NCBI RefSeq assembly: GCF_036231965.1 | Contig: NZ_CP109499.1 | Span: 7,750,001 to 7,814,000, forward strand | Length of the DNA stretch: 64,000 nucleotides | From: Streptomyces sp. NBC_01428 | GTDB lineage: Bacteria; Actinomycetota; Actinomycetes; Streptomycetales; Streptomycetaceae | Reading direction: 5' to 3' | Shown: in pieces, positions 17,758-26,860 of the stretch | Numbering within the stretch: position 1 is the first letter of the stretch | How the letters are laid out: the number at the start of each line of letters is the position of its first letter | Program-made: the position numbers and the translations under genes | The notes under the pieces: generated by a model | Told to the model about the DNA's origin: nothing | The model's database searches: none | The model's input: only the letters and a program-made list of their open reading frames with translations

Positions 17758-17964
17758 CGTGCGCCCGTCCTCCGTCCGAAGGAACCGGCCGCGCCGGACG
17801 ACGGGGCGTCACCGGCCGCGCGGTACGCGGCGGAACGCCCGGATCCGGTGAGGTGAACACCCCACGGCAGTCCGGCCAACTCCCGCAACGGCAGGGTTTC
17901 CTGACCACTGCCGGACCGCATACTCCCTGAGGTCCCGTACGGCACCCCTCAAGGGAGGCAGAGC

Positions 17965-18828
17965 ATGGCCCTCACCACCCGCCGCAGAGCCCTCGGCACC
18001 CTCGGCGCCGCCCTCGCCGGCTCGGTCGCGTTACCCGCGTCCCGGGCCCTGGCCGCCGACGCGAAGCCGCGCACCCGTCCCCTGTGGCGCGCACACGCCC
18101 ACAACGACTACGACCACCCACGCCCCCTCCTCGACGCCCTCGACCACCGCTTCGGCAGCGTCGAGGCCGACATCTACCTCGTCGAGGGCCAACTCCTCGT
18201 CGCCCACGACCCGGTGGACCTCGACCCCACCCGCACCCTCGAATCCCTCTACCTCGCCCCGCTGGCCGCCCGCGTCCGCGCGCAGCACGGCTCGGTCTAC
18301 CGGGGACACCGCACCCCGCTGCAACTCCTCGTCGACATCAAGACCGAGGGGGCCTCGACCTACCTCGAACTCGACCGCCAACTGCGCCGCCACCGGCACC
18401 TGTTCACGACGTACGCGCACGGCCGGACGCGTCCCGGGCCCGTCACCGCCGTCGTCTCCGGGGACCGCGCCGCCCGGGGCCCCATGGAGGCGCAGACCGT
18501 CCGGCACGCGTTCTACGACGGCAGGCTCGCCGACCTCGGCAGCGCCGCGCCCGCCTCCTTCGTCCCGCTGATCAGCGACAACTGGACACTCAACTTCAGC
18601 TGGCTGGGCGCGGGACCCTTCCCGGCCGTCGAACGGGCCAAGCTGCGCACCATCACGGCCACCGCGCACCGGAACCGGCAGAAGGTCAGGTTCTGGGCGA
18701 CTCCCGACGTCGCGGGCCCGGAACGCGAAGCCCTGTGGCGCGAACTGCTCGCCGCCGACGTCGACTACCTCAACACCGATGACCTGGGCGGTCTCCAGGA
18801 GTTCCTGGACGCCCACGACCGCACGTAG
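17965..18828 (+). CDS. Exported PI-PLC/GDPD-fold phosphodiesterase-like protein
   Basis: A 287-aa protein with a probable Tat signal (MALTTRRRALGTLGAALAGS, cleavage near ALAADA). The mature part starts with RAHAHNDYDHPRPLLDAL and continues FGSVEADIYLVEGQLLVAHD. These are the first-strand His, Glu/Asp and second His motifs of the phosphatidylinositol-phospholipase C / glycerophosphodiester phosphodiesterase superfamily (AIM6-like branch). It probably cleaves a phosphodiester outside the cell. Preceded by GGGAGGCAG. Substrate unknown. Confidence 0.82.
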   Translation: MALTTRRRALGTLGAALAGSVALPASRALAADAKPRTRPLWRAHAHNDYDHPRPLLDALDHRFGSVEADIYLVEGQLLVAHDPVDLDPTRTLESLYLAPLAARVRAQHGSVYRGHRTPLQLLVDIKTEGASTYLELDRQLRRHRHLFTTYAHGRTRPGPVTAVVSGDRAARGPMEAQTVRHAFYDGRLADLGSAAPASFVPLISDNWTLNFSWLGAGPFPAVERAKLRTITATAHRNRQKVRFWATPDVAGPEREALWRELLAADVDYLNTDDLGGLQEFLDAHDRT

Positions 18829-18932
18829 AAGACCACTCGTTCGGCGGACACGTCAGCCGCCCGGACGAACTCCCCGCTGGGCCACACTTGCGGCCGAACG
18901 CCGCGAAGCGGACGTGGCGGAGGAGGTTGACG

Positions 18933-19124
18933 ATGGCCATTTCCATCTCTGCGGTGCTGCTGCTCCTGGTGCTGGCGGTGATCTTCCTGCGCAACGGGCT
19001 GAAGTTCTCCCACGCACTCGTCTGCGCCCTGCTGGGGTTCCTGCTGGCCAGCACGAGCATGGCGCCGACGATCCACAGCGGACTCACCGCCACCGCGGAC
19101 ATCGTCGGCAGTCTCACGCCGTGA
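18933..19124 (+). CDS. Small membrane protein (63 aa)
   Basis: Read from ATG at 18933 with GGAGG 6 bp upstream (start MAISISAVLLLLVLAVIFLR); the longer in-frame start at 18888 has no site. Residues 5-20 form one hydrophobic helix and residues 27-43 a second, ending with a Thr/Ser-rich tail (STSMAPTIHSGLTATADIVG). Similar small proteins occur widely in Streptomyces but I know no function for them. Single gene, ended by a hairpin shared with the convergent gene. Confidence 0.7.
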   Translation: MAISISAVLLLLVLAVIFLRNGLKFSHALVCALLGFLLASTSMAPTIHSGLTATADIVGSLTP

Positions 19125-19126
19125 CA

Positions 19127-19159
19127 CTCCGGGGCGTGCCCTTGCGGGCCGCCCCGGAG
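19127..19159. terminator. Bidirectional hairpin between convergent genes
   Basis: CTCCGGGGCG / CGCCCCGGAG, a perfect 10-bp stem over a 13-nt loop, starts 3 bp after the small membrane protein stop and lies 20 bp before the end of the convergent exported protein gene. Confidence 0.7.
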
Positions 19160-19178
19160 CCACCGGCGTGACGGCGTG

Positions 19179-20408
19179 TCACGGGCGGGAGAACACCCCG
19201 ATGCCGTTCGGTACGGGGCGCTCCGCGCCGCCGGTCGGATGGTTGAGGACACTGACGGTGTCGGAGCCCGGCTGCCGGGCGACCATCGTGGTGGACCCGC
19301 CGCCGTCCAGGCTGAAGGCGTCCTCGGATCCCACCCTGCGCATCGCGGCGGTCACTTCGGCGATGGTGAGCCCGCCGCGGAACTCCGGGGCACCGTCGAG
19401 GGCGAGGAGTTGCAGCCGGTGCCCGTGGTCGGAGAAGCCCACCGCGGTCCGTACGGCCGAGGTCCTGTCGTCCAGGCCCGGCAGGGGCACACCGCCGGTC
19501 ATCATCGGATAGCCGCCCACCGCGAAGCGGTACGGCACCCGGGACGACCCGGCGACCAGCCTGTGCCGCACGAGCACGTGCTCGCCGACCGACAGCTTCC
19601 GCAACGACCGGGCGCCCGCCTCGCGCCCCACCAGGACCGTCGTGCCCGGTGCGATGCCGCCACCGCCCGGGGTGTCGGCGACGGACGCGACCCGACCGTC
19701 CCGGACCGTCACCTCGTAGGTGTCGGAGCTGCACGGCGCGGCCCGCTCGGTGTCCGTCCCGCAGGTGGCGCGCAGCCGGGAGACGGCGCCCCAGTCGGAG
19801 GTGAACGCGCCCACGGAGCCGACCGGGAGCGCGTACTGGTTGAATCCGCCGAGCGGCCAGGTGCCGTCCTCGCTGCGGACCGATCCGGCGAGATCCAGTC
19901 CGTCCAGCCGCGCCCGGCGGTCGACGCCGACCCCGAACACGTCGTTCGTGTGGGTGCCGGGCGGCAGCGCGGGCCCGAACCGCTGGCCGTCCGGGACCGC
20001 GGCCTTGAGGGCGTGACCGCTCGCGATCGCGGGCCCGACGGTCGCACCCGTGGCCTCGACACCCGGGTGCTGGGACTCCTCGATGTTGAAGAAGTCGCCG
20101 TTGACACCGGCCACCGCTCCTTGTCCGCCGGCCAGCCGGGACACGGGCTCCCGCGACGCCACGGCTCCCGGGTGCAGCAGGTCGACCCGCACATGGGGAT
20201 TGCGCAGGTCGACGGTCAGGACGTGCGCGTGGGCCACACCCTTCGCGGCGGGGATGTCCAGCTCGCTGTACTCGACACCGGGCGCGATGGTCCCGGTGTC
20301 CTCCGCGCCGCTGGCCGGTGCCGCCCCCACCAGGGCTGCACCGGCCAGCGCTCCGCATGCCGTGAAGACCGTCAGTGCCGATCTGAACCGTGCGTCGCGA
20401 CGCGTCAC
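19179..20408 (-). CDS. Exported phosphodiester glycosidase family (NAGPA-like) protein
   Basis: A 409-aa secreted protein: signal peptide with RR near the start and a hydrophobic core, cleavage near APASGAED. The NAGPA domain (family of N-acetylglucosamine-1-phosphodiester alpha-N-acetylglucosaminidase) is recognised by GVNGDFFNIEESQHP, GGFNQYALP and the end motif FSLDGGGSTTMVARQPGSD. Homologues remove or rearrange sugar phosphodiesters on the cell surface or biofilm polymers. Start MTRRDARFRSALTVF is the only one giving an intact signal peptide. Monocistronic; substrate unknown. Confidence 0.88.
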   Translation of the reverse strand: MTRRDARFRSALTVFTACGALAGAALVGAAPASGAEDTGTIAPGVEYSELDIPAAKGVAHAHVLTVDLRNPHVRVDLLHPGAVASREPVSRLAGGQGAVAGVNGDFFNIEESQHPGVEATGATVGPAIASGHALKAAVPDGQRFGPALPPGTHTNDVFGVGVDRRARLDGLDLAGSVRSEDGTWPLGGFNQYALPVGSVGAFTSDWGAVSRLRATCGTDTERAAPCSSDTYEVTVRDGRVASVADTPGGGGIAPGTTVLVGREAGARSLRKLSVGEHVLVRHRLVAGSSRVPYRFAVGGYPMMTGGVPLPGLDDRTSAVRTAVGFSDHGHRLQLLALDGAPEFRGGLTIAEVTAAMRRVGSEDAFSLDGGGSTTMVARQPGSDTVSVLNHPTGGAERPVPNGIGVFSRP

Positions 20409-20483
20409 CGTGCCCCCTGATGTCTCGTCAACTTTCCCAGGACTCAGGGGGATTGCACCAGAGGACGGTGCCCGGGCCGGTGG

Positions 20484-20855
20484 CTAGCGGCCGACGACCC
20501 GGGAACGGATCAGAAAACGCACTCCTTCGGGTGCTTCGAGGGAGAAGCCGCTGCCCCGGCCCGGCACGACGTCGACGGTGAGGCGGGTGTGGGCCCACAG
20601 GTCGTACTGGCTCTTCGACATCCAGAACGTCACCGGTTCCTCGACGCCCTCGACCTCCAGCTCGGCCAGCAGCACGTCCGAGCCGCCGGTGCGGAACTCG
20701 CCGGCCGGGTAGCACATCGGCGCGCTGCCGTCGCAGCAGCCGCCCGACTGGTGGAACATCAGGGGCCCGTGCAGACCGTGCAGGCGTCGCAGCAGATCGG
20801 CGGCGGCGGGGGTCAGCCCCACGCGCGCGACGTCGTCGTCCTTGTCGTCGTCCAT
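20484..20855 (-). CDS. DUF779 family protein
   Basis: A 123-aa soluble protein with the family core LMFHQSGGCCDGSAPMCYP, holding paired cysteines, and MSKSQYDLWAHTRLTVDV downstream. DUF779 genes in many bacteria lie immediately downstream of an NAD-dependent aldehyde dehydrogenase of the AcoD/ExaC type and are thought to support it; the biochemical role is not established. Here the nearest gene upstream is hypE, while a matching aldehyde dehydrogenase lies on the same strand at 62519. This separation is discussed as a finding. Confidence 0.9.
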   Translation of the reverse strand: MDDDKDDDVARVGLTPAAADLLRRLHGLHGPLMFHQSGGCCDGSAPMCYPAGEFRTGGSDVLLAELEVEGVEEPVTFWMSKSQYDLWAHTRLTVDVVPGRGSGFSLEAPEGVRFLIRSRVVGR

Positions 20856-21002
20856 CGGTACGTCCCGTCGGGTGTCACGGCTCGGGCCTCACGGCTCTCC
20901 CGCAGGGTGCGGGACCGCGCGTCGGGCGAGCGCCGGCGCGGGGCGTCGACCAGCACACCACCCGGGACGTTGCGACGGGGTTGCACCCGGGCGCACGAAG
21001 GG

Positions 21003-21047
21003 CCGGCCCCGGTGCGCCCGCGCGAGGCGGTTCGTCACCGGGGCCGG
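21003..21047 (-). terminator. Hairpin after hypE
   Basis: CCGGCCCCGGTG / CACCGGGGCCGG, a perfect 12-bp stem with a 21-nt GC-rich loop, 65 bp beyond the hypE stop. It likely ends the hypABFCDE transcript and separates it from DUF779. Confidence 0.65.
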
Positions 21048-21112
21048 TCCGGAGGTGCGCGGTCGGGGGCGTTCCGCGCGGGGACGGGGACGGGGGAGTG
21101 GGGTGTGTCCGG

Positions 21113-22183
21113 TCAGCAGATGCGCGGCAGTTGTTCGCCGAGCGGCATGTCGACCACGCGGGTGCCGCCCAGGCCGGTGGCCGCGACGACCATGCCGGGG
21201 TGGTCGGGAACGCACTGGCCGATCACCACGGACTCCTTGCCCAGCGGATGCGCGCGCATCGCATCGAGGACGGCGTCGGCGTGCTCGGGCGGCACGAACG
21301 CCACCAGTTTGCCCTCGTTGGCCACGTACATCGGGTCGAGGCCGAGGAAGGCGCAGGCGTTGGCGACCGTGTCCGGGATCGGCAGCGACCGTTCGTCGAG
21401 CGCGATGCCGACGCCCGACGCCGCGGCGATCTCGTTCAGGGAGGTGGCCAGACCGCCCCGGGTCGGGTCCCGCAGCACATGGAGGTCACGGCAGGCCGCC
21501 AGCATGTCCGCGACGAGCCCGGCCAGCGAGGCGGTGTCGCTCTGGATCTCGACACCGAACTCCAGCCCCTCCCGCACACTCATGATGGCCACGCCGTGCA
21601 CCCCGATCGGCCCGCTGACCAGGACCACGTCACCGGGCGCCGCACGTTGCGGGCGGATGTCGACGCCGTCCTGGATCAGGCCGATCCCGGCGGTGTTGAT
21701 GAAGATGCCGTCACCGTGCCCCGCGTCGACCACCTTGGTGTCGCCGGTCGCGACGACCACGCCCGCGGTGCGCGCCGCCTCGCCGAGGGCCTCGGCCACC
21801 CGGCCCACGACGGACAGCTCGATGCCCTCTTCGAGGATGAACCCGCAGGACAGATAGGCGGGCACGGCCCCCGCCATGGCCAGGTCGTTCACCGTGCCGT
21901 TCACGGCCAGGTCCCCGATGCTGCCGCCGGGGAAGAACAACGGCCGGACGACGAAGGAGTCGGTGGAGAAGGCGAGGCGGGCGCCGCCCAGGTCCAGGTG
22001 CGCCGAGTCGCCCAGCTCGGCGAGCACGTCACTGCCGAAGGCGGGCGCGAACAGGTGCTCCACCAGCTCGGCGGAGAGCGTGCCGCCCCCGCCGTGTCCC
22101 ATGACGATCCTGTCGTGGTCGCGCAGCGGCGCGGGGCAGGTCCAGGACGAGAAGTCGACCGGAGCCGACGCGGAGTCAGCCAA
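21113..22183 (-). CDS. hypE: Hydrogenase maturation factor HypE
   Basis: Dehydrates the carbamoyl group on its C-terminal cysteine to thiocyanate, giving the cyanide ligand of the NiFe site, together with HypF. The 356-aa reading from the TTG at 22183 is chosen because AAGGAGG lies 9 bp upstream and actinobacterial HypE proteins carry the pre-region WTCPAPLRD before MGHGGGGTLSAELVEHLF. The ATP-binding domain includes GDTKVVDAGHGDGIFINTAG. The protein ends in the required PRIC tail. Start overlaps hypD by 8 bp. Last gene of the hyp operon. Confidence 0.93.
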   Translation of the reverse strand: MADSASAPVDFSSWTCPAPLRDHDRIVMGHGGGGTLSAELVEHLFAPAFGSDVLAELGDSAHLDLGGARLAFSTDSFVVRPLFFPGGSIGDLAVNGTVNDLAMAGAVPAYLSCGFILEEGIELSVVGRVAEALGEAARTAGVVVATGDTKVVDAGHGDGIFINTAGIGLIQDGVDIRPQRAAPGDVVLVSGPIGVHGVAIMSVREGLEFGVEIQSDTASLAGLVADMLAACRDLHVLRDPTRGGLATSLNEIAAASGVGIALDERSLPIPDTVANACAFLGLDPMYVANEGKLVAFVPPEHADAVLDAMRAHPLGKESVVIGQCVPDHPGMVVAATGLGGTRVVDMPLGEQLPRIC

Positions 22184-23294
22184 CGGAACTCGCCTCCTTG
22201 TCCGGGGTCTCCAGCCGCCGGTAGAGGTAGTACGCGGCACACGCGCCCTCACTGGAGACCATCGTCGCGCCCAGCGGATTGCGCGGCGTGCACTCCTTCC
22301 CGAACGCGGCGCACTCGTTCGGCTTGATGAATCCCTGGAGCACCTCGCCACTGCGGCAGACGGTCGACTCCTGCGTGTCGATGCCGGTCACCGAGAAGCG
22401 GTGCTCGGCGTCGTACGCGCGGTACTTGGGCGAGAGGCGCCAGCCGCTCGCCGGGATCATGCCGATCCCGCGCCAGGCCCGGTCGGTCACCTCGAACACG
22501 TCCGCCAGCATGGCCTTGGCCGCGGGACTGCCCTCCGCCTGCACGGCCCGCGGATAGGCGTTCTCCACGGTGTGCTCGCCCGCCTCCAGCTGCCGTACCG
22601 CGCGCCGGATGCCCTCCAGGATGTCGAGCGGCTCGAACCCGGTCACCACGATCGGCACCCCGTGCTCCTCGGCGAGTTCGGGGTACTCGGCCATGCCCAT
22701 CACCGTGCACACGTGCCCGGCGGCGAGGAAGCCCTGGACCCGGCAGTCCGGCGAGCGCATGATCGCGTCGATGGCCGGGGGGACCCGGACGTGCGAGACC
22801 AGCAGGCTGAAGTTGGAGATGCCCAGCTTCTTCGCCTGGTAGACGGTCATCGCGTTGGGCGGCGCCGTCGTCTCGAAGCCGATGCCGAAGAACACGACCT
22901 GCCGGTCGGGGTTCTCCTGCGCGATCTTCAACGCGTCCAGCGGCGAGTAGACGACCCGTACGTCCGCGCCCTCGCTCTTGACCTTGAACAGGTCGCGTCC
23001 GCTGCCCGGCACCCGCAGCATGTCGCCGAACGAGCAGAAGATCACGTCGGGCCGGGAGGCGATCTCCAGCGCCTTGTCGATGATCTCCAGCGGGGTCACG
23101 CAGACCGGGCAGCCCGGTCCGTGGATCAGCTCGATCTCCTCGGGCAGGAGCTGGTCGATGCCGTGCCGGATGATCGAGTGCGTCTGACCGCCGCAGACCT
23201 CCATGAGCGCCCAGGGCCGCGTGGTGATGGCTCTGATGTCGTCGAAGAGCCGTTTGGCGAGGACCGGGTCGCTGAACTCGTCCAGGTACTTCAT
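22176..23294 (-). CDS. hypD: Hydrogenase maturation factor HypD
   Basis: Fe-S scaffold that, with HypC, holds Fe(CN)2CO during assembly of the NiFe site. 372 aa starting MKYLDEFSDPVLAKRL. Family motifs: MEVCGGQTHSIIRHGID, HGPGCPVCVTP, FGIGFETTAP, AGHVCTVMG and the C-terminal cysteine set in PNECAAFGKECTPRNPLGA and SSEGACAAYY for the 4Fe-4S cluster. The ATG overlaps the hypC stop (ATGA). Confidence 0.96.
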   Translation of the reverse strand: MKYLDEFSDPVLAKRLFDDIRAITTRPWALMEVCGGQTHSIIRHGIDQLLPEEIELIHGPGCPVCVTPLEIIDKALEIASRPDVIFCSFGDMLRVPGSGRDLFKVKSEGADVRVVYSPLDALKIAQENPDRQVVFFGIGFETTAPPNAMTVYQAKKLGISNFSLLVSHVRVPPAIDAIMRSPDCRVQGFLAAGHVCTVMGMAEYPELAEEHGVPIVVTGFEPLDILEGIRRAVRQLEAGEHTVENAYPRAVQAEGSPAAKAMLADVFEVTDRAWRGIGMIPASGWRLSPKYRAYDAEHRFSVTGIDTQESTVCRSGEVLQGFIKPNECAAFGKECTPRNPLGATMVSSEGACAAYYLYRRLETPDKEASSVG

Positions 23295-23629
23295 GGCCGC
23301 GCCTCCTTCTCGACGCCGTCCGTGGGCGGCAGTCCGGTTCCGGAGGGACGTTCGGCGCCCGCGTCCCGGGCCGCCTTGCCCCACGCGTCGCCGAACTCCT
23401 CCTCCAGCACCCCGAGGTTCTCGAACAGTTCCAGGGTCTGTTTCGCCGACTCCTCGTCCAGCCGCTGCAGGGCGAACCCGACGTGGACGATGGCGTAGTC
23501 CCCGACCCGCATGTCCGGCACGTACTCCAGACACACGTCCTTGACGACGCCGCCGAAGTCCACCTTGGCCATCCGCGTCGCGTCGCGTTCCTCGATCTCC
23601 AGCACTCGGCCGGGTACGGCCAGACACAT
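23291..23629 (-). CDS. hypC: Hydrogenase maturation chaperone HypC
   Basis: Small chaperone that binds the iron centre through its N-terminal Cys and delivers it to the large subunit. Starts MCLAVPGRVLEIEERDATRM, with the essential Cys2. At 112 aa it is longer than the usual 75-95: the additional C-terminal 30 residues (DAGAERPSGTGLPPTDGVEK) are hydrophilic and probably disordered. GAGGAGCG precedes the ATG. Overlaps hypD by 4 bp. Confidence 0.95.
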   Translation of the reverse strand: MCLAVPGRVLEIEERDATRMAKVDFGGVVKDVCLEYVPDMRVGDYAIVHVGFALQRLDEESAKQTLELFENLGVLEEEFGDAWGKAARDAGAERPSGTGLPPTDGVEKEARP

Positions 23630-23642
23630 GACGCGCTCCTCG

Positions 23643-26003
23643 CTAGTCCTGTGCTCGGGCGGCGACGATCAGCTGCCCGAGGGCAAGACCGCCGTCGTTG
23701 GGGGGAACCCTGCGGTGCCGCAGTACGGTGAAGCCGTCCCGTTCGAGGACGGCGGCACAGCCCTCGGTGAGCAGCGCGTTGCAGAACACCCCGCCGCTCA
23801 GGGCCACCGTGCGGATTCCGGTGCGGTCTCGTGCCACCGCGCACACCTCCTGGACCAGGGCGATCACCGCCCGGTGGAACCGGCGGGCCACCGGCCCGGC
23901 CGTCACACCGCCGAGGACGTCCGCCGCGGCGGCGGCCAGAACCGGTCCCGGATCGGCGATCAGAGGCGCCGCGGGGTCCTGGCGGCTCGTTCTCAGGATG
24001 AACCGGTACGCGTCGTCGCGCTCGTCGTCGGCGAGCGGGCCGGTCAGGTCGCCCAGCGCCGCGTTCTCCAGCTCCATCGCCGCCTGCGCCTCGTACTCGA
24101 CCCGGTGGCAGACCCCGGCGAGCGAGGACACCGCGTCGAACAGGCGGCCCATGCTGGAGGTGGGCACACAGTTGAGCTCACGCTCCAGCTGCCGTGCGAG
24201 CAGCCGGCGCTCCTCGGGCGTCGCGGCGGCGGCGCACGGCAGCTCCTCCGTCCAGGGCAGGTCGGCCGCCCGCAGATGGGACAGCGTCATCCGGTACGGA
24301 TTGCGCACCGCCGCGTCGCCGCCCGGCAGCGGCACGTATCCCAGATGGGCGAACCGCCGGTATCCGTCGTAGTCGGCGAGCAGCACCTCACCGCCCCACA
24401 CCGTGCCGTCGTCCCCGTAACCCGTCCCGTCGAAGGCCACGCCGATCACCGGCGCCGAGCCGTCGAGGCCGTGTTCGGCCATGCAGGAGGCGACATGCGC
24501 GTGGTGGTGCTGCACGCGGCGCAGCGGCAGCCCGCGTGCCGCGGCGGTGCGCACCGCCCACTGCGCGGAGCGGTATCCGGGATGCCGGTCGGCTACCAGC
24601 AGCCGCGGTGCGACGCCGGTGAGGTCCGTCAGGTGCCCCGTTGCCCGTTCGAAGGCGGTCAGCGTGGCGAGGTCGTCCATGTCCCCGACGTGCGCGGACA
24701 GCCAGGCGTAGCGGCCGTCGCCGGCGCAGAAGGTGTTCTTCAGGTCGCCGCCCACGGCCAGCGCGGGCAGCACCGGGACCGGCAGCGCGACCGGGAAGGG
24801 GGCGTAGCCGCGCGACCGGCGCACCGGCAGTTCGGCGCCCGCGCAGACCCGGACCACCGAGTCGTCGCAGGGCACGTGCACGGGGCGGTCGTGCGTGAGC
24901 CAGGCGTCGGCCAGCCCCGCCAGCCGGGTCAGCGCCTCCTCGTCGTCGGTCACGATGGGTTCGCCCGCGCGGTTCCCGCTGGTCATGACGAGGACGGTGG
25001 GGCCCGGTGGATCACCGGGTAGACCGAGCAGCAGCCGGTGCACCGGCGTGTACGGGAGCAGGAAGCCGAGGTCGGGGCTGCCCGGGGCGACGCCCGGCGC
25101 GACGGCCTCGGACGCGGTGTCCCGGCGCCGCAGCAGGACCACCGGTTTGCGCGGCCCGAGCAGCAGTTCCTCCTCGGCGGGGCCGAGATGGGCGAGGCGC
25201 CGCACGGTCTCCGGCGAGTCGGCGAGCACCGCGAAGGGCTTGCCGCCCCGGTTCTTGCGTTTGCGCAGGGCGCGGACGGCCGCGGGGTCGCCCGCGTCGC
25301 AGGCCAGGTGGTAGCCGCCGATCCCCTTGACCGCCAGCACGGCACCGTCGGCGAGCAGCCGACGCGCCTCCGCCAGGGCCTCGGCGTCGCGCGGCGCGCG
25401 GAGGTCGCCGGGTCCGGTGCGCAGGGTGAGCCGGGGGCCGCAGGCATGGCAGGCGATTGGCTGGGCGTGGAAGCGCCGGTCGGCCGGGTCGGCGTACTCA
25501 CGGGCGCAGTCCGCGCACATCGGGAAGTCCGCCATGGTGGTGTTGGCCCGGTCGTACGGCAGCGCCGTCACGACGGTGAAGCGGGGGCCGCAGTGCGTGC
25601 AGGTGATGAACGGGTGACGGTGACGCCGGTCGGCGGGGTCGGCCAGCTCGCTCATGCAGGCGTCGCAGGTGGCGGTGTCGGGGGAGACCAGCGTGCGGCC
25701 CGGGCCGCCGGAGGAGGGGCGGATGGTGAACACGGAGCCGTCGTTCTCCAGGGGCAGGGCACGTTCCTCGACGGACTCGACCACCGCGAGCGGCGGCGGC
25801 CGGGTCCCGATCCGGGCGCAGAACGCGGCCACGGCGGCCGCCGGGCCCTCCACCTCGGCCTCGACACCGGCCGCGTTGTTGGTGACCCAGCCGGACAGGC
25901 CGTACTCCTCGGCGAGGGTGTAGACGAACGGCCGGAAGCCCACGCCCTGCACGACGCCCTTCACGGTGACGTGCCGGCGCTCGCGTCCCGGGATCCCCGT
26001 CAC
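23643..26003 (-). CDS. hypF: Carbamoyltransferase HypF
   Basis: Makes carbamoyl-adenylate from carbamoyl phosphate and transfers the group to HypE. 786 aa from GTG at 26003, whose bases overlap the hypB stop (GTGA). Domains: acylphosphatase (about 8-95, VKGVVQGVGFRPFVYTLAEE), two zinc-finger-like CxxC-N18-CxxC units (CDACMSELAD to CTHCGPR and CADCAREYAD to CHACGPR, 110-185), YrdC domain (about 200-380, KGIGGYHLACDA) and Kae1-like domain (VQHHHAHVASCMAEHG, VAFDGTGYGDDGTVWGGE, LSGGVFCNALL). Complete. Confidence 0.95.
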   Translation of the reverse strand: MTGIPGRERRHVTVKGVVQGVGFRPFVYTLAEEYGLSGWVTNNAAGVEAEVEGPAAAVAAFCARIGTRPPPLAVVESVEERALPLENDGSVFTIRPSSGGPGRTLVSPDTATCDACMSELADPADRRHRHPFITCTHCGPRFTVVTALPYDRANTTMADFPMCADCAREYADPADRRFHAQPIACHACGPRLTLRTGPGDLRAPRDAEALAEARRLLADGAVLAVKGIGGYHLACDAGDPAAVRALRKRKNRGGKPFAVLADSPETVRRLAHLGPAEEELLLGPRKPVVLLRRRDTASEAVAPGVAPGSPDLGFLLPYTPVHRLLLGLPGDPPGPTVLVMTSGNRAGEPIVTDDEEALTRLAGLADAWLTHDRPVHVPCDDSVVRVCAGAELPVRRSRGYAPFPVALPVPVLPALAVGGDLKNTFCAGDGRYAWLSAHVGDMDDLATLTAFERATGHLTDLTGVAPRLLVADRHPGYRSAQWAVRTAAARGLPLRRVQHHHAHVASCMAEHGLDGSAPVIGVAFDGTGYGDDGTVWGGEVLLADYDGYRRFAHLGYVPLPGGDAAVRNPYRMTLSHLRAADLPWTEELPCAAAATPEERRLLARQLERELNCVPTSSMGRLFDAVSSLAGVCHRVEYEAQAAMELENAALGDLTGPLADDERDDAYRFILRTSRQDPAAPLIADPGPVLAAAAADVLGGVTAGPVARRFHRAVIALVQEVCAVARDRTGIRTVALSGGVFCNALLTEGCAAVLERDGFTVLRHRRVPPNDGGLALGQLIVAARAQD

Positions 26004-26860
26004 GGCGCGTTTCCCCCTGTCTCGGCCGGGACGGGTGCCGCCCCGGGTACGTCGTCGTGCCGGCCTCGCCCGCCGGACGAGGGTCCCCGCCCGTCGCCGT
26101 GACCGTGATCGCCGTCGTGGACGTGCGGGCCGGTTCCGTCGCCGTGGTCGTGACTGTCCAGGTACCGCTCGTGCTCCCGGGCCAGGACGGGCACGTGCGC
26201 CTCCTCGCCGTCCGCGGCGCGCAGGACGTGGGCCAGCAGCGCGTCCACACCCACACCGGTACGGGCCGAGGTCTCCAGGACCGGCACTCCGGGGTTGACC
26301 TGCTCGACCCCGCGCAGGAACGCCTCCCGGTCGAAGCCGACGGCGTCCGCGATGTCCGTCTTGGTGATCACCACCAGCTGGGCGAGGCCGAAGGCCGTCG
26401 GGTACTTCACCGGCTTGTCCTCGCCCTCGGTCACCGACGCGAGCGCGATGCGCAGCGTCTCGCCGAGGTCGTAGGAGGCGGGGCACACGAGGTTGCCGAC
26501 GTTCTCGACGAACAGCAGCCGGGTGCCCTCGGGCATCCAGCCCTCCAGCCGCCGCCGGAGCATGCCCGCCTCCAGGTGGCACAGCCCGTCGGTGAGGATC
26601 TGCCGGACCGGGGCGCCCGATCGGGCCAGCCGGGTCGCGTCGTTCTCCGTCGCCAGGTCGGCGGTCACGGCCGCGGCCGGGACACCGGCCGCCACCGCCC
26701 GCGCCAGCAGCTGTTCGAGCAGCGCCGTCTTGCCGCTGCCCGGACTGGAGAGCAGATTGACCGCGACCGTGCCACGGTCACCCAGGTAGCCCCGCAGCGC
26801 CAGCGCGTTCTCGTCGTTCCTCGCCAGCACGGCCTGATGCAGATCAACGGTGCGGCACAT
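26000..26860 (-). CDS. hypB: Nickel-insertion GTPase HypB
   Basis: GTPase that with HypA puts nickel into the hydrogenase large subunit. 286 aa from ATG at 26860 (MCRTVDLHQAVLARND); hypA overlaps by 17 bp. P-loop LLSSPGSGKTALL (about 37-49), metal/switch segment DGLCHLEAGML, VENVGNLVCPASYDLGE, and VVITKTDIAD. Unusually, the His-rich nickel-storage stretch is at the C-terminus (residues about 240-265, SHDHGDGTGPHVHDGDHGHG) rather than near the N-terminus where it normally occurs. The N-terminal CxxCGC metal motif of E. coli HypB is absent. Confidence 0.95.
   Translation of the reverse strand: MCRTVDLHQAVLARNDENALALRGYLGDRGTVAVNLLSSPGSGKTALLEQLLARAVAAGVPAAAVTADLATENDATRLARSGAPVRQILTDGLCHLEAGMLRRRLEGWMPEGTRLLFVENVGNLVCPASYDLGETLRIALASVTEGEDKPVKYPTAFGLAQLVVITKTDIADAVGFDREAFLRGVEQVNPGVPVLETSARTGVGVDALLAHVLRAADGEEAHVPVLAREHERYLDSHDHGDGTGPHVHDGDHGHGDGRGPSSGGRGRHDDVPGAAPVPAETGGNAP

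Noticed and set aside
20856..21112. Integrase, tRNA or direct repeats at the presumed island border
   Set aside because: The gap contains only the hypE terminator and GC-rich sequence; no copy of a border sequence could be matched by eye to 62488-62518.
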